Shown here: piece after piece, positions 1-7,825 of the stretch | Layout: the number at the start of each line of letters is the position of its first letter | How positions within the stretch are numbered: position 1 is the stretch's first letter | Source of the DNA: Pseudomonadota bacterium | Lineage (GTDB): Bacteria; Pseudomonadota; Gammaproteobacteria; Steroidobacterales; Steroidobacteraceae | Assembly (NCBI GenBank): GCA_021777555.1 | Contig: JAJYDK010000017.1 | Coordinates: 1 to 64,000 of the forward strand | Length of the DNA stretch: 64,000 nucleotides | Direction: 5' to 3' | Translations under genes and position numbers: made by a program | Notes under the pieces: generated by a model | Database searches by the model: none | Seen by the model: the letters and a program-made list of their open reading frames with translations, nothing else | Told to the model about the DNA's origin: nothing

Positions 1-134
1 AGCGTCGCGCCCCTCTTCGTAGCCAGCGCCTGCAATAAGGCGGTCTTGCCGGATCGAGGCTCCCCGATGAGCAAGACGAGCTTGCTTTGCAAGGCCACGA
101 CTTCCTCGAGTAGTCGCTCCAGCTTCTCAAGCAT
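1..134 (-). CDS. brxF: BrxF-like P-loop protein of a type 3 BREX-like locus (5' part only)
   Basis: Only the first 44 codons are inside the window; the gene continues past base 1. The ATG at 134 is preceded by an AGGAG-type ribosome binding site. The protein starts with a short charged helix (residues 1-18) followed by a hydrophobic strand and a Walker A motif GEPRSGKT (residues 24-31), then a helix. A small protein opening with a helix and an immediate P-loop matches BrxF, the small ATPase that begins type 3 BREX phage-defence operons. A short HTH gene 72 bases upstream on the same strand fits that organisation. Only a fragment is visible, so another small AAA-type ATPase cannot be excluded. 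BrxC, PglX, helicase and PglZ genes would be expected further to the left, outside this window. Confidence 0.55.
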   Translation of the reverse strand, partial: MLEKLERLLEEVVALQSKLVLLIGEPRSGKTALLQALATKRGAT

Positions 135-206
135 CCCTCTTTCTCCTGCGACTCCCCATTCGCTGCGCACCGATCGTGGGCGGGGCGCTAGATCTACCCG
201 TGGTGC

Positions 207-434
207 TCACTTTTCGCCTCTCCGCGACGGCTCGTTGTCGGAGTGCCCCACGATCGACTGCTGCTTGATCCACACGTCGATGTCGGTCCGCGAGAATCGC
301 CAGGCTCCTCCTACCTTGAACGCGGGGATCTTCTTTGCCCCCGCGAGCCGGTAGATCGTTCGCTCGGTGACCTTCAGGTATGCGGCCACCTCCCGGATGG
401 TCAGAATTCCGCTCTCGCCGGTGCTGGTGGCCAT
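207..434 (-). CDS. Small excisionase/MerR-type HTH DNA-binding protein
   Basis: A 75-residue protein that is mostly one winged-helix domain of the excisionase family (residues about 10-60). It contains the typical LTIREVAAYLKVTERTIYRL helix-turn-helix, followed by the KIPAFKVGGAWRF wing and a DIDVWI helix. I chose the ATG at 434. Starts upstream would add residues unlike the family. It lies 72 bases upstream of the BrxF-like gene on the same strand and probably forms an operon with it, either as transcriptional regulator of the defence locus or as a recombination directionality factor. Upstream GTGCAA direct repeats could be its operator. The domain assignment is firm and the role is inferred from position. 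Confidence 0.8.
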   Translation of the reverse strand: MATSTGESGILTIREVAAYLKVTERTIYRLAGAKKIPAFKVGGAWRFSRTDIDVWIKQQSIVGHSDNEPSRRGEK

Positions 435-469
435 GGCTTGTACCGTCCGAGGTGATTCTCTGCAGGATG

Positions 470-495
470 GTGCAAAATTTTCAACATTTGTGCAA
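470..495. promoter_or_regulatory. Direct repeats upstream of the HTH gene (possible operator)
   Basis: Two copies of GTGCAA start exactly 20 bases apart (470-475 and 490-495) in an A/T-rich stretch 36-61 bases upstream of the HTH start codon. Two helical turns of spacing suits a dimeric binding site near the promoter of the HTH/BrxF-like transcript. Otherwise the 435-665 gap between the HTH gene and the DUF6471 gene shows no open frame I would call a gene. Confidence 0.3.
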
Positions 496-665
496 TCCGG
501 GACGAAGATGGACAAAATCTGCTAGGACGCTGGCCTTATCAGTTGATCCGGACTCGGTCGATCCCAGAGCTAAATTTCTGAAGGGCAGGGCGGCAGGAGC
601 TGCACCTCGTCGAGTAAGAGCGGCTCTGGCTCGGTCGCCCCTTTCGATCGAACGGGTCGGCGAAC

Positions 666-1031
666 TCAGGTCCTGATGCGTGATTGGACGGGCGGTGGAT
701 CGACCGCGGTCACGTCGAGCGAGCGGACCCCCATCGCCCGCAGAACCTGGAGCGCGAAGCTAAAGCTGAAGGTACCACGCGAAATGCGGCTGATCAGGTT
801 CCGCTCAGTGACGGCGAAATCGAGCGGCGGACCGGACTGTGTCTCGAGGAGCTGGACCAGCTGCTTATAGCTGATGTCGCGCCGTTCCATTTCGCTGCGG
901 ATGATCCTGCGGGCCTCGTCGTCCCAGATCGAGCGGTCGGTACGGACACGTGGGTGCGAGCGGCTGGGGTCCGTTGGTTCAAAGCGGCCTTTCCGGCCCG
1001 GTAGCGAGCTTCGGCGCTGCGGCATACGCAT
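666..1031 (-). CDS. DUF6471 domain protein
   Basis: A 121-residue basic protein. After an Arg-rich disordered N-terminus (residues 1-35), residues about 36-105 match the DUF6471 pattern: a W-D-D-E-A-R-R-I-I-R helix, a KQLVQLLE helix, an E-R-N-L-x-x-R-I-S-R-G-T-F-S-F segment and an LQVLRAMGV helix. The helical layout resembles a small HTH-like fold, but no function is established. The gene is divergent from the transposase, with about 120 bases between them, and is co-oriented with the HTH and BrxF-like genes. It may be element-borne cargo or a regulator of the transposition genes. An ATG at 1025 is an alternative start. No clear Shine-Dalgarno sequence is seen. Confidence 0.7.
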   Translation of the reverse strand: MRMPQRRSSLPGRKGRFEPTDPSRSHPRVRTDRSIWDDEARRIIRSEMERRDISYKQLVQLLETQSGPPLDFAVTERNLISRISRGTFSFSFALQVLRAMGVRSLDVTAVDPPPVQSRIRT

Positions 1032-1151
1032 AAGGTAGCGCAGAAATCACAAATTCAGCTTTAATGTCTCGTTTATACGGTGTAATATATTGAATGTGCG
1101 GTTACTGATTAAAAGATCCGCCAAGACTCACCGTGGACCATCCGGATTCGC
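1032..1151. promoter_or_regulatory. A/T-rich divergent promoter region between DUF6471 and transposase
   Basis: This 120-base gap is much richer in A/T (especially about 1050-1118) than its surroundings and separates two divergent genes, so it should hold both promoters. I see no well-spaced consensus hexamer pair and no clear transposon end repeat. Confidence 0.35.
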
Positions 1152-3902
1152 GTGCGCGCCATGCTTTCGCAACTCGAACTCAACGATCTGTTTGCCCGCC
1201 ACGGTATTCCCTCAGCCGGCCGAATTCTGATTCGCGAGGCCAGGGACGCGGGTCCGGCGCGTGAGATTCAGCGCCGCACCGACACGGTGCGCACCCGGTA
1301 CCAAAGCCGAAAGATGGACCGCCCTGTCCTCGCCGAAAGCCGAACAGTCGAACTGCCCGCGATCGTTCTCTATGAGAACGACGAGTCCGTCCTCGAGTAC
1401 TGGCCTCAGCCGTTCAAGATCGACCTGCTCATTGAGGGACTGAAAAACGGCCGCACCCGGACTCAGCATGTGCCGGACGCGCTGCTCATCACCGAGACCG
1501 GCTTCCGCGTCGAGGAGTGGCGCGAAGAGCAGCGGCTGCTCGAGGCTGCGCAAAAGAACCCGAAGCGGTTCTACAAGGACGATGCGGGGCGGTGGCACCA
1601 TGTGCCGGCGGAGGACTATTTGTCGGCCCTCAATATCGAGTACAGGCTCCGTTCCGCCGACGAGTTGCCCCGGATCTTCGTCGCCAACCTCGACTTCCTG
1701 GCAGATTTCGCTCGCGAGGATGCGCCACCTGTGCCGGATGACGTCGCGAGGGCCATCAGAACGGTCGTCCATGAGAAGCGGATCGTTCCGCATCTCGCCC
1801 TCGTGCACGAGCACGGTTTCAAGGCTGACCAGGTATTCCAGCTCGTGCTCGCGGGAGAAATCTACGCGAATCTCCACGCTCAGCGGCTGGACCGAGTGGA
1901 GGAGTTGCTGCTGTTTCGCAGCCAGACGATCTACCAGGCGCATGCCCTAACCGCCGCTGCCCCAGTCACGCCGGCGCCGCCGTGCGAGCTCGCGCTGCAC
2001 CCCGGTAGCCGGTTTACCTTCGACGGCCGCTCGCTGGAAATCGTTCTCGCGGGTGCAACGTCAGTCATCGCTCGCGCCGAGGACAAGAGCACCTGCACGC
2101 TGCCACTCGTGCTGGTCGAGCAGCTCTTCCGGGAGTCAGCGATCGAGGTTCCCGAGGATGCTCGCAGACGGACGGTGGAGTATGACGTGACCACGGTCGT
2201 CGCGAATGAGAAGGACCTCGACATCGCGATCAAGCGCCTCGAGGCCATCCGCCACCCGGAAGGCTCCGGAATCCCTGAGCGGACGCTTCGGCGCTACCGA
2301 CAGGTAATCAAGGGCGCGACGTCCGTGCAGGAGCAACTGAAGCTCCTTGCCCCGCGACGTAGCGGCAATACGAGGCGACGGCTGCCCCAGGCCGTGCTCG
2401 ACATCGCGCAGGAGATTGTCGATCAGCACCATAACCAGCCGAACCGGCAGCCGGTGTCCGCTACGTACGTGCAGTTCAAGGCGCGTTGCGAGGAGCGCGG
2501 ACTCGTGCCGATGTCCGAAAGCGGCTTCTACGTCTGGATCAAGGATCACGTGAACATCAAGGCTCGCGAGGGCCGACGAGCCGCTTATCAGCAGGCACCC
2601 ATCCCGCTGTGGTACGACCACGAACAGCCTGTGCACGGAGTGCGGCCCCACGCCGTCGTCTATATCGACCACACGACAGTGAACCAGCTGTGCCGTGGCA
2701 TGGAGATCGAGAACTTGGGCAAGCCGTTCCTCACGATCGCTTTCGATGGCGCGGTGGGCAAGGCGCGCGCAATGTACCTCAGCTACGACTCGCCGTCGGC
2801 GAACACCGTCCTGATGATTCTGCGCGACTACGTGCGCCGGAACGGGCGGTTGCCGGACACGATCGTCCTCGATAACGGCGCCGAGTTCCATTCCGCCGCC
2901 CTCAAGCGGTTTTGCGATCTGTTCCGCGTCAACATTCGGTGGCGCCGACGCTCGAAGCCCCGCGACTCGACGCTCGTTGAGCGGATGCTCGGCGTGACCG
3001 AAACCGAAGTGATCGCGGCGCAGGACGGCAATACGCGCTGCTTGAAGAATCCCAGAATGGTCAGCGCGGAGGTCCATCCCGAAAAATTCATCCGGTGGAC
3101 GCTCCCGGCACTGTACGGGAGCATCGAGCATTTCCTATTCGAAATTCACCCGGCCCGCGTGCATCCGCGCTTTGGCGTTTCGCCAAACGACCGTGAGAGC
3201 CGTCTCCTGGTTGAGCTTGGCTCCCGGGACCACGTGATCGTCCGGTACGACGAGACATTCCGACTGCTCACGGCGTCTCACTCGGGAAACAAGCCAACCC
3301 GCGCAGTGGATCGGCAGCGCGGTGTGTTCGTTGACGGCATGCATTACTGGCTCGAATGCCTCGCAAAGGCCAAGCCAAGCGAGAAAGTCGAAGTCCGCGT
3401 GGAAATGTGGTGCGCGCGTGTCGTCTACGTGTGCTTCCGCGGCGACTGGGTGATCGCACAGGCGCGCGATGGCGGGCGCCTCGACGGAAGATTCCGGCAT
3501 GAGTATGAGATCGCAAAGCGCACGGAGACTCGTGAGCGCCGCACGAGGGCGCAGCAGGCACGTCGTTCGTCCGCCGGTTCGCACCGAAAACAGGAGCTAT
3601 GGATCCCGGAGCGATGGGACCCGCGCCTGCGAGAACAGGCAGTTGAGGCGTACCACCTGTACTCTCGCCTCGGCATGACCGAGGCTTTTGCCGGTGCCCG
3701 CAGCACGCGGGCCGGCGATCTCGCATTGGCCGGCACCGCGGTCGCCGGCGCACCAAAGCAAGAGTCAACTGCCGGAAGAGCCTCGGCGAAGCCGCTTACC
3801 CAAGCGCCGGCAAATACACCGAAGTCAATGGACGTCACCGTCGCAGCACCTATGACTCCGGATTCCGACGTCCCGGAGGCTAAAAAGTATTCCTACTTCT
3901 GA
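1152..3902 (+). CDS. tniA: TnsA-TnsB-like fusion transposase (TniA family, DDE)
   Basis: A 916-residue transposase, far longer than a Tn5053-type TniA (about 560). Residues about 60-190 resemble the TnsA endonuclease domain: an E-rich LEYWPQP strand (E78/E82), HVPD with D109, and a NPKRFYKDD...W helix region. Where TnsA normally has the catalytic Lys (VEVK), this protein reads RVEEWREE (residues 119-126). An HTH region follows. The RNase-H-type DDE core has D506 (YIDHT), D574 (LDNGAEF) and E610 (LVERML), a D-35-E spacing typical of TnsB/TniA. A basic, low-complexity tail follows and may contact the ATPase. The start is GTG at 1152 or ATG at 1161; neither has a strong ribosome site. The protein should bind the element ends and join the 3' ends to target DNA. 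Confidence 0.88.
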   Translation: MRAMLSQLELNDLFARHGIPSAGRILIREARDAGPAREIQRRTDTVRTRYQSRKMDRPVLAESRTVELPAIVLYENDESVLEYWPQPFKIDLLIEGLKNGRTRTQHVPDALLITETGFRVEEWREEQRLLEAAQKNPKRFYKDDAGRWHHVPAEDYLSALNIEYRLRSADELPRIFVANLDFLADFAREDAPPVPDDVARAIRTVVHEKRIVPHLALVHEHGFKADQVFQLVLAGEIYANLHAQRLDRVEELLLFRSQTIYQAHALTAAAPVTPAPPCELALHPGSRFTFDGRSLEIVLAGATSVIARAEDKSTCTLPLVLVEQLFRESAIEVPEDARRRTVEYDVTTVVANEKDLDIAIKRLEAIRHPEGSGIPERTLRRYRQVIKGATSVQEQLKLLAPRRSGNTRRRLPQAVLDIAQEIVDQHHNQPNRQPVSATYVQFKARCEERGLVPMSESGFYVWIKDHVNIKAREGRRAAYQQAPIPLWYDHEQPVHGVRPHAVVYIDHTTVNQLCRGMEIENLGKPFLTIAFDGAVGKARAMYLSYDSPSANTVLMILRDYVRRNGRLPDTIVLDNGAEFHSAALKRFCDLFRVNIRWRRRSKPRDSTLVERMLGVTETEVIAAQDGNTRCLKNPRMVSAEVHPEKFIRWTLPALYGSIEHFLFEIHPARVHPRFGVSPNDRESRLLVELGSRDHVIVRYDETFRLLTASHSGNKPTRAVDRQRGVFVDGMHYWLECLAKAKPSEKVEVRVEMWCARVVYVCFRGDWVIAQARDGGRLDGRFRHEYEIAKRTETRERRTRAQQARRSSAGSHRKQELWIPERWDPRLREQAVEAYHLYSRLGMTEAFAGARSTRAGDLALAGTAVAGAPKQESTAGRASAKPLTQAPANTPKSMDVTVAAPMTPDSDVPEAKKYSYF

Positions 3903-3936
3903 GTGGGGCATTTGCCCATTCAGGAGTTCTGCGACT

Positions 3937-4983
3937 ATGAGTAATTTGCCTACGGCCCGCTGGGGAGCCCTAAACGACGCGCAGCGAGAGCTGCAGAAAG
4001 CGTTCCACGACGTGCGGGTACGCCACCCGAAGCTCGATGCCGTCCTGGAGCAGATCCATCCATTGCTGATGCCGCACAGCGAGTCAAACATCGTCTACAT
4101 CGTCGGCGCCACAGGGACCGGCAAGTCGACGCTCTCACGGTACGCGCTGAATCACTTCTACGACCAGTACGCGGATCTCGCGGCGAGCGACTTCTCGGCC
4201 ATCCCCGTAGTCAACGTCGAGGCCTACTGCGACGGCGACACTCGGCACGGATTCCGGGGCCTCTACGAGGATCTACGGACGGCACTGCAGGAGCCCGCGC
4301 CCGAGCGAAAGACGTTCATCGAGGAAGCCGACGGCCGCATGACCCTTCGTCCAACCAAGCGGATGACGATCCGGCAGCTGCGCAAACTCGTCGAGAAGGG
4401 ATTGAAGAACCGCCGCACCAAGGTGGTCGTGATCGACGAGGCGTACCACCTGCTGAAGTTCGCAAAGGGCTCGGCGGTAATGGACACGCTGAAATCGCTG
4501 GCGAATACCACGGGGACGAAGCTCGTGCTCGTCGGTTCGTTCGACCTGTTTTCACTGGTTGACTCCCATGCCCAGGTCGCGCGCCGCTCCGCGTTCGTCC
4601 ACTTCGAACGGTATCGGCCCGAGCGCAGCGAGGACTGCACCGCCTTCATGAACATCGTACTCAGCCTCCAGGAGAAGTGGCCGCTCCCCGACGTGCCCAA
4701 TTTCGTCGCCATCTGGGACGAGCTGATGACAATCTCGCTCGGCTGCGTCGGCCTCCTGAAGAGCTTCTTGCTCGACACGCTCGCGATGCAGCTGCTGAAC
4801 GACGGGAGGTGGGACTACGGATTCCTCCAGCGCGCTGCGATGGCGAACAAGCTGCGCGCGATCATCGAGCAGGAGATTGTCAGCGGCGAGGAGGAGATCG
4901 AGGAAGCGCTCTACGGCCAGAGCACGTGGGATTCCAAGCGGATTGCAGAACTGCGTCGCCGCATGGAGGTGAGCCGTGCGTGA
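3937..4983 (+). CDS. tniB: TniB/TnsC-type transposition AAA+ ATPase
   Basis: A 348-residue AAA+ ATPase with Walker A GATGTGKS (residues 57-64) and Walker B VVVIDEA (D167/E168), followed by sensor-like LANTTGTKLVLVGS and VARRSAFVHFERY segments typical of TnsC/TniB. In Tn7-like systems this protein links the target selector (TniQ/TnsD) to the transposase. It starts at ATG 3937 behind AGGAG, 34 bases after the transposase, and overlaps the tniQ start by 8 bases, so the three genes form one translationally coupled operon. Confidence 0.9.
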   Translation: MSNLPTARWGALNDAQRELQKAFHDVRVRHPKLDAVLEQIHPLLMPHSESNIVYIVGATGTGKSTLSRYALNHFYDQYADLAASDFSAIPVVNVEAYCDGDTRHGFRGLYEDLRTALQEPAPERKTFIEEADGRMTLRPTKRMTIRQLRKLVEKGLKNRRTKVVVIDEAYHLLKFAKGSAVMDTLKSLANTTGTKLVLVGSFDLFSLVDSHAQVARRSAFVHFERYRPERSEDCTAFMNIVLSLQEKWPLPDVPNFVAIWDELMTISLGCVGLLKSFLLDTLAMQLLNDGRWDYGFLQRAAMANKLRAIIEQEIVSGEEEIEEALYGQSTWDSKRIAELRRRMEVSRA

Positions 4984-6301
4984 TGCCAGCCGCTCCATCT
5001 TCTATGGGCTACCGCTCATGGGTGTGGGTACACCCGAAGTCGAGAGCCTGCGCAGCTACCTCCTTCGGCTCGCGGCCGAGCACTCGATGATTCCGCGTGA
5101 GCTGGTTGTGACGGTTGCATCGCGGCAGGCTCACTACCGTCCCGACGCCAATCTGAACGTCATCTGGCGAGGCTTTCCGGTCTCCGGAACCAGTGATCGC
5201 GCAGAGCGCCTCGCGACGATGCTCTCCGAGGCGACCGGCGTGGACCTCGTTCCGGCTACGCTCGCCCGCTTTCGGCAAGTGATTTCTGCGCGTCGCCTGT
5301 GCCACGCGCAGACCTCGCGCTACTGCCCAGAGTGTGTACGCCGGCGGGTCGAAGATACCCACGTGCACGCGCCCCTGCTCTGGGAGCTGCAGGTTGTGAA
5401 TGCGTGCCCGGTGCACGGCAGTCGTCTGCGGTCCGCGGCGGAATGCGGTGCCCCGCCGTCGGTACGGCTGCCCGTCAACCGCCGCGTCTCACTCCCGGGC
5501 GTCTGTGGCCAATGCGGGAGCATCGGGTTCCGGTGCACCGGCGCGAGCGATCTCGCGGGGGAGCGAGACCTCTGGGTTGCGGACCAGGCAGGCAAGCTTC
5601 TGGCTCTCTCCCCTGCGGAGAGCACGTCGCTCACTCGAGAGATGCTCACCGCCGGAATCCGTGAGGTGGTGAACATGCGGTTCGACGGCCAGCCTGTACG
5701 GGCCGCGACTCAGGCACGGTTAGCACGCGCCACCGTACTTCACTGGCTCGAGGGAATGGAGGCGGTGGAACTTGCAGCTCTGTTCGAGCTGGCCCACCTT
5801 GCCGCAGCGGACGTCTCCGAGCTGTTCCGCGGCCGGTACGTAGAGGTCGGCCCCGCCCCAGACCTGCCCGTGAGCAGCGGAATTACGCGGATCCTCCCGC
5901 CTCGTTACGAACGACACGACTGGACATCCGTCCAGGCCGCACTGTTCGATGCGGCCAATGACAACCGCATGCCAAGCCTGCTTTCCGTCCTCGCGCCTTT
6001 CGGCATTGACGGCTCAGATGCTCGTCGCCGGTATCCGACCGAGTGCCATACGGTGGCGAGGCGGCACGATGCCTCCCGGCGCAAGCGGTGGCAGCAGGTT
6101 TACGATTCGTCGTACGCCGCGTTTTCCGCTGCAGCCGACGACCTGCGGCGCCGCGGTGTCGAGCCGACCCGCGCGCGTATTCAGGAAGCCGCGAACCTCT
6201 GCTGCTTTGGCAGTGGACGCAGCATCTACCGATCGCGGGCGCTCGAGGATGTGCTCGCGGGTCGCAAATCGCGCACTGTGTCGCAAGCGTCGGGAACCTA
6301 A
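4976..6301 (+). CDS. tniQ: TniQ target-selection protein with zinc fingers
   Basis: A 441-residue TniQ-family protein starting at GTG 4976 inside the end of tniB. The N-terminal domain (residues about 10-170) has the family pattern: GLPLMGVGTPEVESLRSYLLRL reduced to an E-S-x-x-S/R-Y-L-x-R-L helix, then zinc ligands CPEC...C..H (RYCPEC, NACPVHGSRL). A second CGQC...RC pair lies at about residues 180-190. TniQ/TnsD proteins recognise the insertion site. The extended C-terminal half (residues 200-441) has further helical DNA-binding-like segments, which suits a TnsD-like site-specific selector. Its neighbour 420 bases downstream is a tRNA-Gln gene, an attractive candidate target. The family assignment is strong and the target is inferred. 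Confidence 0.88.
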   Translation: MRDASRSIFYGLPLMGVGTPEVESLRSYLLRLAAEHSMIPRELVVTVASRQAHYRPDANLNVIWRGFPVSGTSDRAERLATMLSEATGVDLVPATLARFRQVISARRLCHAQTSRYCPECVRRRVEDTHVHAPLLWELQVVNACPVHGSRLRSAAECGAPPSVRLPVNRRVSLPGVCGQCGSIGFRCTGASDLAGERDLWVADQAGKLLALSPAESTSLTREMLTAGIREVVNMRFDGQPVRAATQARLARATVLHWLEGMEAVELAALFELAHLAAADVSELFRGRYVEVGPAPDLPVSSGITRILPPRYERHDWTSVQAALFDAANDNRMPSLLSVLAPFGIDGSDARRRYPTECHTVARRHDASRRKRWQQVYDSSYAAFSAAADDLRRRGVEPTRARIQEAANLCCFGSGRSIYRSRALEDVLAGRKSRTVSQASGT

Positions 6302-6558
6302 CCCCCGACGAGGATGTTGCGGGCAATTTGCTGGCGGGGGACGGTGAGGAACAAGTAAACGAACCCATACCGGCGGCCCGGCCTCTTGCAAGGGGCGGGC
6401 TGCCAGCTCTGGCTCCCGGGGATCCGCGCTTTCGGATACCGCCGGTGCATCTACCCTCGTGGGGCCGGACCCCTCGTAAACCCTGTACTAATCGCGGCGC
6501 TTCGTCGCGCGTGGCTCTCGCTCCCCGTGAGAGCGCCAGATCCAGATCTCGACAAAGC

Positions 6559-6580
6559 GACGAGTCCCGATGGACTCGTC
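6559..6580. repeat. Perfect inverted repeat (9-bp arms, 4-base loop)
   Basis: GACGAGTCC at 6559-6567 and GGACTCGTC at 6572-6580 form a perfect hairpin with loop CGAT. There is no T-tract next to it, so it is not a standard terminator. Its role is unknown. It lies in the zone where the transposon end must be. Confidence 0.45.
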
Positions 6581-6648
6581 TCGTCGCACCTTCGGTCCAT
6601 GAACACTTGGCCGTGGTCGTTCCAGTATCGTCTGGCCGCCTTCCCATT

Positions 6649-6685
6649 CCAGCATCCAGTGGCCGTTCCGGCCACCGGATGCTGG
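6649..6685. repeat. Long inverted repeat (17-bp arms, 3-base loop)
   Basis: Arms 6649-6665 and 6669-6685 pair at 16 of 17 positions around a TTC loop (one A/C mismatch). It lies directly before the second hairpin (6693-6718) and 41 bases from the tRNA 3' end. It could be a REP-like palindrome, part of a tandem terminator, or a feature recognised by the element. Confidence 0.55.
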
Positions 6686-6692
6686 AAACGAC

Positions 6693-6726
6693 AGAGGCCC
6701 ACCTCACGGTGGGCCTCTTTCGTTTT
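6693..6726 (+). terminator. Rho-independent terminator hairpin beside tRNA-Gln
   Basis: AGAGGCCCACC (6693-6703), loop TCAC, GGTGGGCCTCT (6708-6718), then TTCGTTTT on the + strand. The T-rich tail favours rightward termination (readthrough from the transposon side). The stem could also end the leftward tRNA transcript, although its tail in that direction is weak. Confidence 0.75.
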
Positions 6727-6799
6727 GGCTGGGGGACTAGGATTCGAACCTAGGTAAACGGAGTCAGAGTCCGTTGTCCTACCACTAGACGATCCCCCA
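6726..6799 (-). tRNA. tRNA-Gln (anticodon CTG)
   Basis: Read on the minus strand this gives a 74-base cloverleaf. The acceptor stem TGGGGGA (6799-6793) pairs with TCCCCCA (6736-6730), followed by discriminator G and an encoded CCA (6728-6726). The anticodon arm ACGGA-CTCTGAC-TCCGT carries anticodon CTG, and the T-arm contains GGTTCGAATCC. The gene is intact, with its 3' end facing the Tn7-like element. It lies downstream of rpsI on the same strand and may be cotranscribed with rplM-rpsI or use its own promoter in the 84-base gap. Confidence 0.95.
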
Positions 6800-6883
6800 A
6801 AAACCTGGCGGGACCTGGGGCCGGGCACAGGTCCGAGCTCCGATAATTGAAGCCCGAGCCTGCGCCGGCTGCAAGATCCTCGG

Positions 6884-7279
6884 CTAGCGCTTCGAGTACT
6901 GCCCGCTGCGGCGGGCTTTGCGGCGCCCGACCTTTTTGCGCTCGACCTCGCGCGCGTCGCGAGTGACGAAGCCCGCGTCGCGCAATGCCTTGCGCAGCGT
7001 CCCGTCGTACTCGATCAGCGCACGGGTGATGCCGTGACGGATCGCGCCGGCCTGGCCCGTAATGCCGCCACCGTCGACCGTCACGCTGATGTCGAAGCGC
7101 GTGCTCATCTGCAGCGTCTCGAGCGGCTGGCGCACGATCATCCGACCGGTCTCACGGCCGAAGAACTCATCGAGCGGGCGGTCGTTGACCGTGATCTTCC
7201 CGTTGCCGGAGCGAAGATAGACGCGCGCCGTGGCGGTCTTGCGCCGTCCGGTGCCATAGTTCAGTTGCTGGACTGCCAT
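6884..7279 (-). CDS. rpsI: 30S ribosomal protein S9
   Basis: A 131-residue protein, the usual S9 length. It has the [14 protein letters not shown]-terminus, the central [19 protein letters not shown] segment and the hallmark basic C-terminus ending [13 protein letters not shown], whose terminal Lys-Arg reaches the P-site tRNA. It follows rplM with 10 bases between them, the classic rplM-rpsI operon. Transcription runs toward tRNA-Gln. Confidence 0.98.
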   Translation of the reverse strand: MAVQQLNYGTGRRKTATARVYLRSGNGKITVNDRPLDEFFGRETGRMIVRQPLETLQMSTRFDISVTVDGGGITGQAGAIRHGITRALIEYDGTLRKALRDAGFVTRDAREVERKKVGRRKARRSGQYSKR

Positions 7280-7289
7280 CTGCGATTCC

Positions 7290-7718
7290 TCAGATCTCGA
7301 GCGGCCGCGGCTGCTGGGCCTGGTGCGGGTGCTCCCCGCCGGCGAACACGTGCAGCTTCTTGAACATGCGCCGTCCCAGCGGGTTCTTCGGCAGCATGCC
7401 CTTGACGGCGAATTCGATCGCCCGCTCGGGGTGCTCGTTGAGCAGCTTCTCGAGCGCGATCGACTTGATCCCGCCGATGTGGCCGGTGTGGTGGTAATAG
7501 ATTTTATCGCTCAGCTTGCGGCCGGTGACATGCACCCTGCCGGCATTGAGCACCACGATGTGGTCACCCATGTCGACGTGGGGGCTGTAGTCGGCCTTGT
7601 GCTTGCCTTTTAGGCGATGCGCGATCTGCGTAGCGAGGCGCCCGAGCGTCTTGCCGGTGGCATCGACCACGAACCAGTCGCCCCGCACGCTGCCGGATTT
7701 GGCGAAAACCGTCTTCAT
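7290..7718 (-). CDS. rplM: 50S ribosomal protein L13
   Basis: A 142-residue protein starting at ATG 7718 behind a GAGG site, exactly the E. coli L13 length. It contains [16 protein letters not shown], the [13 protein letters not shown] core, [12 protein letters not shown] and the [18 protein letters not shown] signature. A longer open frame upstream lacks family similarity. L13 is an early-assembly 23S rRNA-binding protein and is first in the operon with rpsI. Confidence 0.98.
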   Translation of the reverse strand: MKTVFAKSGSVRGDWFVVDATGKTLGRLATQIAHRLKGKHKADYSPHVDMGDHIVVLNAGRVHVTGRKLSDKIYYHHTGHIGGIKSIALEKLLNEHPERAIEFAVKGMLPKNPLGRRMFKKLHVFAGGEHPHQAQQPRPLEI

Positions 7719-7825
7719 ATGAGCCTCAAGCCAGGGACTTCGATCCAAAAGGGACCCTATCCGAAGGGCCGGCAAGTCTACTGAAGGAGCGCCCGTATTG
7801 CAAAACCGGCTTGCGCGATTGATGG

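Larger units (their letters stand above)
1..6650. mobile_element. Tn7-like transposon carrying a probable BREX-3-like cargo (partial)
   Basis: A TnsA/TnsB-type transposase, a TnsC/TniB-type ATPase and a TniQ protein are encoded in series at 1152-6301. That is the core set of Tn7-like and Tn5053-like elements. Divergently transcribed accessory genes (DUF6471, HTH regulator, BrxF-like P-loop protein) lie on the other side of the transposase and run off the window. The tniQ side ends about 420 bases from the 3' end of an intact tRNA-Gln, which fits insertion downstream of a conserved gene. The right end given here is approximate: I could not identify terminal inverted repeats or a target duplication, and the other end is outside the window. 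Carriage of defence systems by Tn7-like elements is established. This particular arrangement is inferred from gene content. Confidence 0.65.
6302..6725. other. tniQ-to-tRNA gap, probable transposon/chromosome junction
   Basis: No gene is seen here. The segment holds three strong inverted repeats (6559-6580, 6649-6685, 6693-6718) and should contain the right end of the transposon. No terminal repeat could be assigned because the other end is not in the window. Confidence 0.5.

Noticed and set aside
5883-6707. A 274-codon frame on the - strand across the tniQ end and the gap before tRNA-Gln
   Set aside because: Overlaps tniQ antisense, has a composition typical of shadow frames and shows no domain.
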